Origin: Nostoc desertorum CM1-VF14
GTDB taxonomy: Bacteria; Cyanobacteriota; Cyanobacteriia; Cyanobacteriales; Nostocaceae
Reading direction: 5' to 3'
Length of the DNA stretch: 64,000 bases
NCBI GenBank assembly: GCA_019359245.1
Contig: JAHHHR010000004.1
Location: 124,001 to 188,000 of the forward strand
The notes beneath the pieces were generated by a model, which did no database searches, was not told the DNA's origin, and saw only the letters and a list, made by a program, of their open reading frames with translations. How positions within the stretch are numbered: the stretch's first letter is position 1; each line of letters begins with the position of its first letter. Both the position numbers and the translations under genes were made by a program. Below, piece after piece: positions 10,093 through 18,114 of the stretch.

Positions 10093-10271
10093 CGAGTTTA
10101 GCTTGACACGGACTTCAGGAGATGCAAAGAGGTAACTCTTGGAATTCCCTCTGCTCCACGTCCCCATGTCCTACTTCAGCGTCAACCGATCAATTAAATT
10201 TACCTGTTGTTCTTCGCGTCATTGGATGGCCTAGAATAAGAAGGTTGTCAAAAATCGCGATATCTGCTGAC

Positions 10272-10445
10272 ATGGCTGTTCCTAAGAAGAAAACTTCCAA
10301 ATCAAAACGAGATAAACGTCGAGCTACCTGGAGGCACAAAGCCGTCATCGAAGCTCAGAAAGCCCTCTCTTTGGGTAAGTCAATTTTGACTGGACGTTCT
10401 ACATTTGTCTATCCAACTGCTGAAGAAGAGGAAGAAGAATCATAA
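10272..10445 (+). CDS. rpmF: 50S ribosomal protein L32
   Basis: Small basic protein of the large ribosomal subunit. The 57-residue product starts [20 protein letters not shown], the typical L32 N-terminus, and ends in an acidic tail (EEEEEES). The same frame stays open for 50 codons upstream, but L32 always begins at this MAVPKKK, so the ATG at 10272 is the start. The usual bacterial zinc cysteines are absent, as in cyanobacterial L32. A long-range inverted repeat (TCAGGAAAaGC near 10454 and GCTTTCCTGA at 10511-10520) may end the transcript. Confidence 0.95.
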   Translation: MAVPKKKTSKSKRDKRRATWRHKAVIEAQKALSLGKSILTGRSTFVYPTAEEEEEES

Positions 10446-10723
10446 TTCTCCAGTCAGGAAAAGCATAAACAGCACCAATATTCTTACCACTGGATAAACG
10501 CTTTTTATTAGCTTTCCTGATTGCATTTTGAATGATAGATACTCTAAGCAAGCTCATTAGATCGAGAAAAATTGGTAGTGAGTAATTGGGAATATCCATT
10601 ACCCATTACCTATTATCGATGAGTAATGATCAAGTAATCATATAGAAAGTAAAAAATCTGGTGCTGTTGGCAACTCAGCAAAAAGCTTGTAAATATCTTG
10701 AGAAAAATAAGTTTTCTCTAACT

Positions 10724-11329
10724 ATGCTAGGAAAATTTTTTCAGAAACCAGAGAATGAAGAGGGGGAACGCGTTCCTCCTGGTCAACACTTAGCTAAAGG
10801 TTTCCCCGTATTAACTTACGGTGCAACTCCCCAAGTCAGCACTGAGGAATGGGAGTTTCGAGTTTGGGGTTTGGCAAAATCTGCTACCTTTAGTTGGTCA
10901 GACTTTATGGCGCTGCCTCAACATGAATTCACAGCAGACTTCCACTGCGTAACGCGCTGGTCTAAACTCGATGTTAAATGGACTGGCATTAAAGTTATAG
11001 ATTTCATGGGTCTGATTGAGCTAGAACCGAAAGTAGCCCATATTATGGAACACTGCTACGGCGGCTACACTACCAATATTTCTGTAGAAGATTTTATGCG
11101 CGAAGAAAACTTCTTTGCCTTTAAAGTCTTTGGTGAAGACCTTCCATCTGAACACGGTGGCCCAATGCGGCTAGTTGTGCCCCATCTTTACGCTTGGAAA
11201 AGTGCTAAGTGGATTAATGGTTTAGAGTTTTTAGCTGGCGAAGAACTTGGTTTTTGGGAACGCAATGGCTACCATCGCCGTGGTGAACCCTGGGCTGAGG
11301 AGCGTTACAGTAATGCTTTTGCGTTTTGA
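10724..11329 (+). CDS. Sulfite-oxidase-like molybdopterin oxidoreductase
   Basis: A 201-residue protein of the sulfite oxidase/YedY-YuiH fold, expected to bind a molybdenum pterin cofactor. The Mo-liganding cysteine is in DFHCVTRWS (Cys75), followed by the typical DVKWTGI, CYGGYTTN, HGGPMRLVVP and WERNGYH blocks. The frame stays open upstream to a GTG at 10661, but the family begins with MLGKFF..., so the ATG at 10724 is chosen; neither start has a clear ribosome-binding site. There is no signal peptide, so a cytosolic enzyme is likely. The substrate is unknown. It is convergent with the aldehyde dehydrogenase. Confidence 0.85.
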   Translation: MLGKFFQKPENEEGERVPPGQHLAKGFPVLTYGATPQVSTEEWEFRVWGLAKSATFSWSDFMALPQHEFTADFHCVTRWSKLDVKWTGIKVIDFMGLIELEPKVAHIMEHCYGGYTTNISVEDFMREENFFAFKVFGEDLPSEHGGPMRLVVPHLYAWKSAKWINGLEFLAGEELGFWERNGYHRRGEPWAEERYSNAFAF

Positions 11330-11399
11330 GGGAATAGGTTACAGGTTATAGATTACAGTCAAGAAAAGCTGTACCCTATCACCTGTACCTTTAACCTTT

Positions 11400-12782
11400 T
11401 TATCCCAGAAGTTTCTTTATGAGTGGCAATTTGCCTTCATAAGGAGCGTATCGCCATTTTAAATCGAGCCAGAATGAGTTTTGCAATACGCTTTTGTTAT
11501 GGGAAAAGGTTTCAAAACTAGCTTTGCCATGATAGTTGCCAATACCGCTATCTCCCACCCCACCAAATGGTAAAGACGAAACACCAACCTGCATCACTGT
11601 ATCGTTGATACAAACTCCACCCGATGAAGTTTCCTGCAAAACTCGCTTTTGTAGGTTTTTGTTTTGGGAAAACAAGTATAGCGCCAAGGGTTTAGGTCTA
11701 GAGTTAATCAAAGCGATCGCTTCGGCAATGTCAGTATATTCAATAATGGGTAGAATGGGGCCAAAAATTTCTTCCTGCATTACAGGATCTTCTAAAGAGA
11801 CATTATCAATCACTGTGGGGGCGAGATAACGCTCTGAAGGTTGGTTTTCTCCACCGATGATAACTTCACCATCTTTGAGAAAGTTAACCAATCTTTCAAA
11901 GTGTTTTTGACTGATGATCCTAGCATAATCAGGACTGTTTACAGGATTATTACCATAAAATTCTTTTAGGCATTTTTCCAGCCCATTCATTAAATCTTTT
12001 TTAATTGTTTTATTAACTAAAAGGTAGTCAGGAGCAATACAAGTTTGTCCAGCATTAATAAATTTGCCCCAAGTAATTCGTCTGACAGTGTGTTCAAGAT
12101 TAATATCACTATCTACGATACAAGGACTTTTGCCGCCCAATTCCAAAGTAACTGGTGTAAGATATTTTGCTGCTGCTGCCATAACGATTTTGCCAACGGC
12201 TGTGCCACCAGTAAAAAAGATATGGTCAAATTTTTCTGCAAGTAGTTTTTGACTAGCTTCTACACCCCCTTCAACCACTGCAATATAAGCAGGGTCAAAA
12301 TGTTTGGCAATAATCTTAGCAATAACATCAGACGTATGAGGAGCAATTTCTGAAGGTTTGATTATTGCACAATTACCGGCTGCGATCGCACCTACTAACG
12401 GTGAGATAATTAACTGAAATGGATAGTTCCAAGGCCCGATAATTAGAACAACCCCTAACGGTTCTGGATAAATTCTCGCTGAGTAAGAAAAAAAATCAAA
12501 AGAAACAGGTGCTTTTTTGGGCTTAGTCCAGGTTTTGAGATGTTTTATAGCATAATCGATTTCTTTGATGACCCCGATTTCTGTAAGGTAACTCTCCACT
12601 GTTGGTTTATGTAAATCTGCTTTTAATGCCTCGACTATTGACTCATCATGCTCAATGATTGCTTGCCTAAGATTTTTAAGTTGTTCAATACGGAAAGTGA
12701 CATCTTTAGTTTTGCCACTTTTAAAAAACTCACGCTGATTATGAATAATATTGTCAATATTAGATAATTCAGTGGTAATCAT
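11400..12782 (-). CDS. Aldehyde dehydrogenase, class 3-like
   Basis: NAD(P)-dependent oxidation of aldehydes to acids. The 460-residue length and the C-terminal segment after GGVGDSGIGNYHGK match the class 3 (fatty/apocarotenal/coniferyl aldehyde) branch. Seen motifs: PWNYP (Asn119), IKPSE, FFTGGT for cofactor binding, LELGGKSP with Glu214 as general base, and the nucleophile in NAGQTCIAPD (Cys248). Cyanobacterial relatives act on long-chain or apocarotenoid aldehydes, which is a reasonable but unproven substrate guess. It stands alone; the AT-rich 154 bases upstream separate it from the same-strand kinase gene at 12937-14091. Confidence 0.9.
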   Translation of the reverse strand: MITTELSNIDNIIHNQREFFKSGKTKDVTFRIEQLKNLRQAIIEHDESIVEALKADLHKPTVESYLTEIGVIKEIDYAIKHLKTWTKPKKAPVSFDFFSYSARIYPEPLGVVLIIGPWNYPFQLIISPLVGAIAAGNCAIIKPSEIAPHTSDVIAKIIAKHFDPAYIAVVEGGVEASQKLLAEKFDHIFFTGGTAVGKIVMAAAAKYLTPVTLELGGKSPCIVDSDINLEHTVRRITWGKFINAGQTCIAPDYLLVNKTIKKDLMNGLEKCLKEFYGNNPVNSPDYARIISQKHFERLVNFLKDGEVIIGGENQPSERYLAPTVIDNVSLEDPVMQEEIFGPILPIIEYTDIAEAIALINSRPKPLALYLFSQNKNLQKRVLQETSSGGVCINDTVMQVGVSSLPFGGVGDSGIGNYHGKASFETFSHNKSVLQNSFWLDLKWRYAPYEGKLPLIKKLLG

Positions 12783-12936
12783 TGTTTCGTTCCATAAAAA
12801 ACTATTTATTCAATGTTATCGTTGCTATCTCAGCACACTTAATTTGTTAATTTTTATTATTTTCTAATATAGAATAATAAAATTATAAGTTATGAATTAT
12901 CAGGGTAAAAATTCGGTAATTCATAATTTATAACTA

Positions 12937-14091
12937 CTATTTTTCTAATTTTGTAGTCGGTAAAAGGACAATAAATACACTACCTTTGCCCAACTCAGAA
13001 TTCAACAAAATAATGCCTTGATGTGCCTCGACAATTCGGCGAGCGAGATAGAGTCCTAAGCCACTACCAGAACTTTTGTGGCTACCTTGACGGAACCGTT
13101 CAAATATAGTTGCTTGTTCTTCAGGACGAATACCTGGGCCAGTATCCGCTATCTCAATGCTAATATATTCAAGGGAATTGGATTTTTCAGATAACTGAGA
13201 TTGACTACTTTTATCTAACTGGCGTTGAGAAGTGAAACGAATAGTCACAGACCCAGAGTCGGTAAATTTGATTGCATTGCCGATAAGATTTGTAAATAGA
13301 CGATGCAATTCTAAGCGATCGCCCATCACTGTGTTTGTGCTTGAATTCTCAGTAAAGTCCAAATTTAGGGACAATGCTTTGTCTTGAGCTAGAGGTGCCA
13401 ATTCTCCAGTCACCTCCTCTAGCAATTGGCCCAGATTAACTGGTTGAAATGCCAAAGTTTTGCGACCTGCTTCAAAACGATAAACTTCCAATAAGGTGTT
13501 GACCATAGAAAGCAGGTTTATATTGCTACGGGCCATGATGGCGATTACTTCCTGCATTTGCGATGATAACTCTCCCAACGCACCTTGTTGAAATAGCATC
13601 AACATGCGATCGGCCGCCACTAAGGGAGTGCGTAAATCGTGGGTGAGGCGGGAGACAAAATCTTCTCGCTGGCGGGCAATTTCATCACGTTCATCCATAC
13701 TATGTTTCAAACGCAGCAGCGATCGCACTCGTGCCAGCAATTCATCTACTGTTACAGGTTTGCGGATAAAATCATCAGCACCCAAGTCTAATCCGTGGGC
13801 GACGTTGGGCGCATCGTGGGCAGTTATCAACAATATAGGGATGTATTGTGGCAATTTCATCTCGCCACGAATGTGCTTGGTGACTTCGTATCCATCCATA
13901 TCTGGCATCATCAGATCTAGCAGAACCAAGTCACAAGGAGAAGCTTTCAATTCTGCTAAGGCTGAGATACCATTTTCTGCGGTGCTAATTGTGTAACCTT
14001 CTTCCTCCAAAATAGTTTTGATCAAAAACACGTTATCAGGAGAGTCATCAACAACCAAAATTTTGTCAGAACGAGAAGATTGTGAAGTCAT
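12937..14091 (-). CDS. Receiver-histidine kinase hybrid
   Basis: A 384-residue two-component protein with an N-terminal receiver and C-terminal kinase, without a sensor or membrane segment. The receiver spans about 10-125, with the DD pair in ILVVDDSP and the phospho-acceptor in LLDLMMPDMDG (Asp59). HisKA follows, with the phosphohistidine in RLTHDLRTPL (His151). The HATPase domain shows the N box in NLIGNAIKF, G1 IADTGPGI and G2 GSGLGLYLARRI. This cytosolic layout suggests a phosphorelay intermediate controlled by another kinase. No partner gene adjoins, so the pathway is unknown. Confidence 0.9.
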   Translation of the reverse strand: MTSQSSRSDKILVVDDSPDNVFLIKTILEEEGYTISTAENGISALAELKASPCDLVLLDLMMPDMDGYEVTKHIRGEMKLPQYIPILLITAHDAPNVAHGLDLGADDFIRKPVTVDELLARVRSLLRLKHSMDERDEIARQREDFVSRLTHDLRTPLVAADRMLMLFQQGALGELSSQMQEVIAIMARSNINLLSMVNTLLEVYRFEAGRKTLAFQPVNLGQLLEEVTGELAPLAQDKALSLNLDFTENSSTNTVMGDRLELHRLFTNLIGNAIKFTDSGSVTIRFTSQRQLDKSSQSQLSEKSNSLEYISIEIADTGPGIRPEEQATIFERFRQGSHKSSGSGLGLYLARRIVEAHQGIILLNSELGKGSVFIVLLPTTKLEK

Positions 14092-14466
14092 ATAGATACA
14101 AGGTACGGGGTAAAAGGGAATTTTTGTAAGACTAGCTGTATTTGTAACAATTTATCTGGCAAGTTCTTTAGTAAGCTTCCCTACCTAAGAAGTATTTTTT
14201 CCTATTAAATTATGGCTGGTAGAATTTTAGTTTTGGATACAGTAAATGGTTGAATGACTTATGGAGACTTTGATGTATCGGTTTTGGTAGGAAACTAGAA
14301 ATATAATTGCGTAGGCGATCGCCCAAGAGTAAAAGTGCCTTCTGAGTTTCTCACGGCAACAACTTTTTATGGTAGGGAGAGCTTTCTCGTATGTAGGATA
14401 ACCCTTGTTGAGGATTCTGCACAATTTGTTTTCCAAATGAGAGGATAGAGAAAACTCTTGCCTCCT
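14092..14466. other. Gap, one doubtful minus-strand ORF
   Basis: The only open frame is a 69-codon minus-strand ORF (14227-14436) with several cysteines and a hydrophobic stretch (AIAYAIIFLV). It has no recognisable family and no good ribosome-binding site. I do not count it as a gene. The rest is AT-rich, with the promoter of the hybrid kinase gene expected just right of 14091. Confidence 0.35.
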
Positions 14467-14706
14467 TCACTGAAACCAGTCAGATGTGTCTGAATCGTTC
14501 TCTTTTGCTGGCTCCGGCAGAAATTTTAGAGATGTTTTGAGTAAAATCCAATCCAGATAGAATGCAAGAATCTGCATTTTCAGAAAGTGGTTAAGGCGTT
14601 GGAAGCTTTCATCCCTCAGCAGCCATGCCCAGATTTGTTTCAGCAGTAGCACTAGGATAACTTCAACAGATTTCTTGAAAATCAGAGTAATTAATATTTC
14701 TAACAT
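14467..14706 (-). CDS. Small hydrophobic protein, divergent from NACHT gene
   Basis: A 79-residue ORF with no family recognised. The sequence is leucine/isoleucine-rich: MLEILITLIF, then a basic turn, VILVLLLKQIWAWLL at about 16-30, and a second amphipathic stretch, ending acidic (AKENDSDTSDW). It could be a small membrane or membrane-associated protein. A weak GAGG lies upstream of the ATG, beside a HIP1 octamer. It shares a 159-base divergent promoter region, containing 10-bp phased repeats, with the NACHT gene. Reality as a gene is uncertain; its position next to a STAND NTPase makes it worth noting. Confidence 0.35.
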   Translation of the reverse strand: MLEILITLIFKKSVEVILVLLLKQIWAWLLRDESFQRLNHFLKMQILAFYLDWILLKTSLKFLPEPAKENDSDTSDWFQ

Positions 14707-14768
14707 TGCGATCGCCTCAGTTGCTTGACTGAGTTCAATGTCGCAATTTTGTTTTGTAGTTATTTATT

Positions 14769-14808
14769 TGACTTGTAGTGACTTATCTTGACATCTGATG
14801 ACTTGCCG
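14769..14808. promoter_or_regulatory. Four TGACNT repeats at 10-bp spacing
   Basis: TGACTT, TGACTT, TGACAT and TGACTT begin at 14769, 14779, 14789 and 14799, exactly one 10-bp step apart, so all four face the same side of the helix. They lie between the divergent small ORF (start 14706) and the NACHT gene (start 14866). The layout looks like a cooperative operator. The HTH-like N-terminus of the NACHT protein makes autoregulation possible (inference). Confidence 0.55.
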
Positions 14809-14865
14809 TAATTCTGCTTGAAACGCACGCTAAACTGAACTTGAAGCTGATTTTACAATAGGTAT

Positions 14866-17172
14866 ATGTCGTTACCAAAAGACTTCCTGACACAACTAAA
14901 GCAATACAGCGAATTGTCAAACCGAGAAAAGGCAGTCTTTTTGGAAATCTTTGGTAATGGCAAGAGTCGAGTTCAAGTTGCACAAGTGCTTAACATCTCT
15001 AATAGCAATCTCAACAGTTTTCTAACGGGGGTTTACAAAAAGTTCAGTATTTGCGGCAGTGGGCCTGTGAAAGAAAGCCGCTTGCGAGAGTATCTTGAAA
15101 AGCGATATTCACAGCAGAAACCTTCTGGTAGCCCAACTGCTGACATTGCAGAGGATGATATTGATGCTCTAGTCCAAGAAATCCGGGAAAAGATTAAACC
15201 CAGCATCAAAGAAAAGTGTGGAACCATGCGGGTACTAGATATGCCCCAGCCAATAGAGTTAACGGGTGAACGGGGTATTTATACTAATGTCAACATTTTG
15301 GAAAAAATCACCGGACGCAGGCGGCTAGATATCTCTGAACTGCTGCAAGACTCTGACCCAAATGACTTTGAACGGTTTGGACTTAACAAGGTTAAAGAGA
15401 AGCGAATACCAGGACTGGAAGCAGTACAGCGACATAACAAACTGATGGTCTTGGGTAAACCAGGCGCAGGAAAGAGTACATTTTTGAAGTATCTGGCGAT
15501 GCAATGTATTGAAGGGCGGTATTTGACAAATCGATTTCCCTTATTTATTACCCTTAAAGATTTTGCAGAAACGCCCAAACAGCCAGATTTGTGGGAATAT
15601 ATTGCTCAAAAATTGGCACTTTGTGAAGTACAGGATGCCAGCGTTAAAGCAGGCCAGCTTTTGAGACACGGTAAAGTATTGGTTTTATTGGATGGCTTGG
15701 ATGAAGTCCGAGAGGAAGATACAAAGCGTGTCTTACGGCAAATTAGAGATATTGCCGATCAGTTTTATAACAATGAGTTTGTCATTACCTGCCGGATAGC
15801 TGCTAAAGAATACACCTTTGAAAGGTTCACAGAGGTAGAAGTGGCAGATTTTGACGAGGAGCAAATCGCCATTTTTGCTCAAAACTGGTTCCGGTTAAGC
15901 GATCCAGTAAAAGCTGAAAGATTTATGCACAAACTTGAGGATAACGAACCAATTAAAGAACTGGCTAGCAGTCCATTATTATTGACTCTGCTTTGTTTGG
16001 TATTCGGGGAAAGTGCAGATTTTCCAGCAAATCGTTCTGAGCTTTATAAGGAAGGTCTAGATATATTGCTAAAAAAATGGGATGCCAAACGCAATATTGA
16101 GCGTGATCAAGTTTATAAAAATCTGTCGTTGCACCGCAAGGTGGATTTATTGAGCCAAATTGCCCTGACTACCTTTGAGCAGAAGGACTACTTTTTTAAA
16201 CAAAAAACGGTTGAGACTTATATTGCTGACTTCATTTACAACTTGCGCGATGCTCATACTGAACCCAAAAAATTAGAATTAGATAGTGAAACAATTTTGA
16301 AGTCTATTGAAGCCCAGCATGGTCTAGTAGTTGAACGAGCAAAGGGCATTTATTCCTTTTCTCACCTAACGTTTCAAGAGTATTTCTCTGCTAGAGAAAT
16401 TGTTGCTAACTCTGCTTGGAATAGTTTGGTAAAACATATAACAGAGAGACGCTGGCGGGAGGTATTTTTACTCACTGTAGGCATGATGAGGAAAGCTGAT
16501 GATTTAGTACTATTGATGAAGCATAAAATTGATGTAATTATCTCTAATGATGAGTATTTACAGGCTTTTTTGGTGAAAATATATGAAAAATCTTTATCCA
16601 TAAAATCTAGATTGAATTTATCAATAATTAGATGTTTTTACTTTGAACATCTTCTTTTCTTTGGTTATGATTATGTACTCGATTCCTTAAACTATAATCT
16701 TGCCTCTGTTCTTGGTTTCAATCTTAGTAGCATGGAGCTTGAGGAAGAGCTTTTCTTGGATCATTGGCTTACCGATATAATTGAAACTTCTAACTCAAAC
16801 CGCCACGAAGCATTAACTTGGATTTTAGAGTTAAATATTTATATTCAACCTGAATTACGAAAAGCACTTCAAGATTTACAAGAGCAAGTTATTCAATTAG
16901 AAACTCAAACAAATTGGGAAGATGGAAGAGATAATCTGCCTCCGGAATCCGAAATAAAATTAAGAAATTTAGCAATTAAATATAGAAAAATTTGTTACAG
17001 TTTGGAATTAAACGATTATCAACATCAATTGTTATCATCTTATTATGAAGCTAACAATTTATTGCTAGATTGCCTCAATAGTGATTGTTATGTCAGTCGT
17101 GAGGTGAGGCAGGAAATTGAAAATACTTTAGTGTTACCGATAAGTAAATTTAAAAATAGTCAATTTCAATAA
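14866..17172 (+). CDS. NACHT-domain STAND NTPase with HTH-like N-terminus
   Basis: A 768-residue signal-transducing NTPase. Residues about 1-85 look like a helix-turn-helix domain (LSNREKAVFLEIF...VAQVLNISNSNLNSF). The NACHT core follows, with Walker A GKPGAGKST (197-205), Walker B VLLDGLDE (273-280) and sensor-like FVITCR (305-310). The NACHT-associated region includes SSPLLLTLLCLVF, then SFSHLTFQEYFSARE near 500. The remaining 270 residues are alpha-helical, without visible LRR, WD40 or TPR repeats. Bacterial NACHT proteins include antiphage NLR-like systems and regulators; which applies here is unknown. The start has AGG six bases upstream. The surrounding accessory genes (TA pair, degenerate repeats) suit a defence-type locus. 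Confidence 0.85.
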   Translation: MSLPKDFLTQLKQYSELSNREKAVFLEIFGNGKSRVQVAQVLNISNSNLNSFLTGVYKKFSICGSGPVKESRLREYLEKRYSQQKPSGSPTADIAEDDIDALVQEIREKIKPSIKEKCGTMRVLDMPQPIELTGERGIYTNVNILEKITGRRRLDISELLQDSDPNDFERFGLNKVKEKRIPGLEAVQRHNKLMVLGKPGAGKSTFLKYLAMQCIEGRYLTNRFPLFITLKDFAETPKQPDLWEYIAQKLALCEVQDASVKAGQLLRHGKVLVLLDGLDEVREEDTKRVLRQIRDIADQFYNNEFVITCRIAAKEYTFERFTEVEVADFDEEQIAIFAQNWFRLSDPVKAERFMHKLEDNEPIKELASSPLLLTLLCLVFGESADFPANRSELYKEGLDILLKKWDAKRNIERDQVYKNLSLHRKVDLLSQIALTTFEQKDYFFKQKTVETYIADFIYNLRDAHTEPKKLELDSETILKSIEAQHGLVVERAKGIYSFSHLTFQEYFSAREIVANSAWNSLVKHITERRWREVFLLTVGMMRKADDLVLLMKHKIDVIISNDEYLQAFLVKIYEKSLSIKSRLNLSIIRCFYFEHLLFFGYDYVLDSLNYNLASVLGFNLSSMELEEELFLDHWLTDIIETSNSNRHEALTWILELNIYIQPELRKALQDLQEQVIQLETQTNWEDGRDNLPPESEIKLRNLAIKYRKICYSLELNDYQHQLLSSYYEANNLLLDCLNSDCYVSREVRQEIENTLVLPISKFKNSQFQ

Positions 17173-17183
17173 GTACAAGCTCC

Positions 17184-17246
17184 TGCAATGTTATTGCATC
17201 GACTTGCAATGCTAATACATCGGTCTGTTATGTTCATGCATGAGAG
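17184..17246. repeat. Three 21-bp tandem units
   Basis: Three imperfect 21-bp units begin at 17184, 17205 and 17226, each built as TG(C/T)(A/T)ATGNTNATNCATN. They lie 12 bases after the NACHT stop, with no ORF across them. Tandem repeats of about this unit size occur between Nostoc genes. Confidence 0.55.
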
Positions 17247-17255
17247 CGATCGCAT

Positions 17256-17421
17256 TTATTGCTCTGAGGTAATCCTATTCAAAACTTGCTGAAGTTCTAC
17301 TGTGGAAAGAATTGCGATCGCACTTTCACCACAAAGTAGGCAATTTCGCTTATTCCTCAGAAGCGAGATTATCTAAAACTTGCTGGAATTTTGCTGTAGA
17401 AGGAATTGCGAGCGCATCCAT
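17256..17421 (-). other. Two relic or micro-ORF copies of a QQVL peptide
   Basis: On the minus strand a 23-codon ORF (17350-17421) starts with an ATG overlapping the vapC stop (TAATG) and reads MDALAIPSTAKFQQVLDNL..., ending SEE. A second, degenerate copy in another frame ends at 17256 and reads ESAIAILSTVELQQVLNR..., ending SEQ. The shared pattern is A-I-x-ST-xxx-QQVL-xxx-SE. They look like decayed or duplicated C-terminal coding segments; translation of the first from vapC by coupling is possible. Confidence 0.4.
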
Positions 17422-17795
17422 TACAAAACTTGCACTGATTGAGTGTTAATTTCTGTTAAATTAACCAATCTTACATCATTTGTAAACAATGTTGTATTTA
17501 GAGATTTTGCAGTTGCTGCAATTATTGCATCAGGAAGCCTGAGTTTGTATTGTTTGCGAAATGCAATTGTTAAATTTTTAATATTACTATCAATACCAAT
17601 GATTGTAATTTTATTTAAAAAATTAATAATTTGTGTTTCTTCTTCTAAACCGAGACTCGGATAAGAGAGCAATTCAATCTCAGTAATCACTGAAATAAAA
17701 TATTGTCCTGATGGTAGTGGATTTACCAAGCGACCACCCAAAAAGTATAAGACTATATTTGTATCTAACAAAACTAAAGGTTGTGTCAACACCAC
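17421..17795 (-). CDS. PIN-domain toxin, VapC-like
   Basis: A 124-residue PIN-fold ribonuclease, the toxin of a type II pair. The acidic metal-binding residues are visible: LLDTNIVLYF (Asp11), ITEIELLSY (Glu), LRLPDAIIAATA (Asp) and FTNDVRL (Asp). The start is GTG at 17795 (a second GTG follows directly) and overlaps the antitoxin stop by ten bases, implying translational coupling. VapC enzymes cut tRNA or rRNA; the target here is unknown. It lies in the accessory stretch downstream of the NACHT gene, on the opposite strand. Confidence 0.85.
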   Translation of the reverse strand: MVLTQPLVLLDTNIVLYFLGGRLVNPLPSGQYFISVITEIELLSYPSLGLEEETQIINFLNKITIIGIDSNIKNLTIAFRKQYKLRLPDAIIAATAKSLNTTLFTNDVRLVNLTEINTQSVQVL

Positions 17796-18001
17796 TCATC
17801 CCTAATTCGCTGCTGATATTCTAAAGGGTCTTGAGTTAGTTGAATTACACCCGCATACTGGTTTAAATTAAACTTTTGTTTTTGTTGTGATTGATGAGCT
17901 TCTAATATCTTCTCAATTTGCTCCCAGTCCTGATAATCTATCAATACTGCTACCGGACGCATGGCTTCATCAGTCACAATTTTTTTCTTAAAAGGTAGCA
18001 T
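17786..18001 (-). CDS. Antitoxin of the PIN toxin
   Basis: A 71-residue partner placed directly upstream of, and overlapping, the PIN toxin. The N-terminus (MLPFKKKIVTDEAMRPVAVLIDYQDWEQIEKIL) has the pattern of Phd/VapB-type antitoxins: a small DNA-binding or dimerisation region with VAVLI followed by a helix. The C-terminal half (HQSQQKQKFNLNQYAG) would wrap the toxin. The pair normally represses its own promoter, which should lie in the 113 bases between 18002 and the ureC stop. Family subtype is uncertain. Confidence 0.75.
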   Translation of the reverse strand: MLPFKKKIVTDEAMRPVAVLIDYQDWEQIEKILEAHQSQQKQKFNLNQYAGVIQLTQDPLEYQQRIRDEWC

Positions 18002-18114
18002 GATTTTCTACATCAGATGCAATATTTAACTATTTGATCGTAACTCTAAAATAAAAAACTTATGAGGGCAATAATACTCTCATTTTTAAAAGCGATAAGT
18101 TGCCCGCTCATGAA

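Noticed and set aside
14227..14436. 69-codon minus-strand ORF
   Set aside because: No recognisable motif, no ribosome-binding site and unusual composition. Kept only as a remark in the gap entry.
14769..17246. A transposon or CAST element bounded by the TGACTT repeats
   Set aside because: No matching inverted end, no target duplication and no transposase or Cas gene was found at the other side of the NACHT gene.
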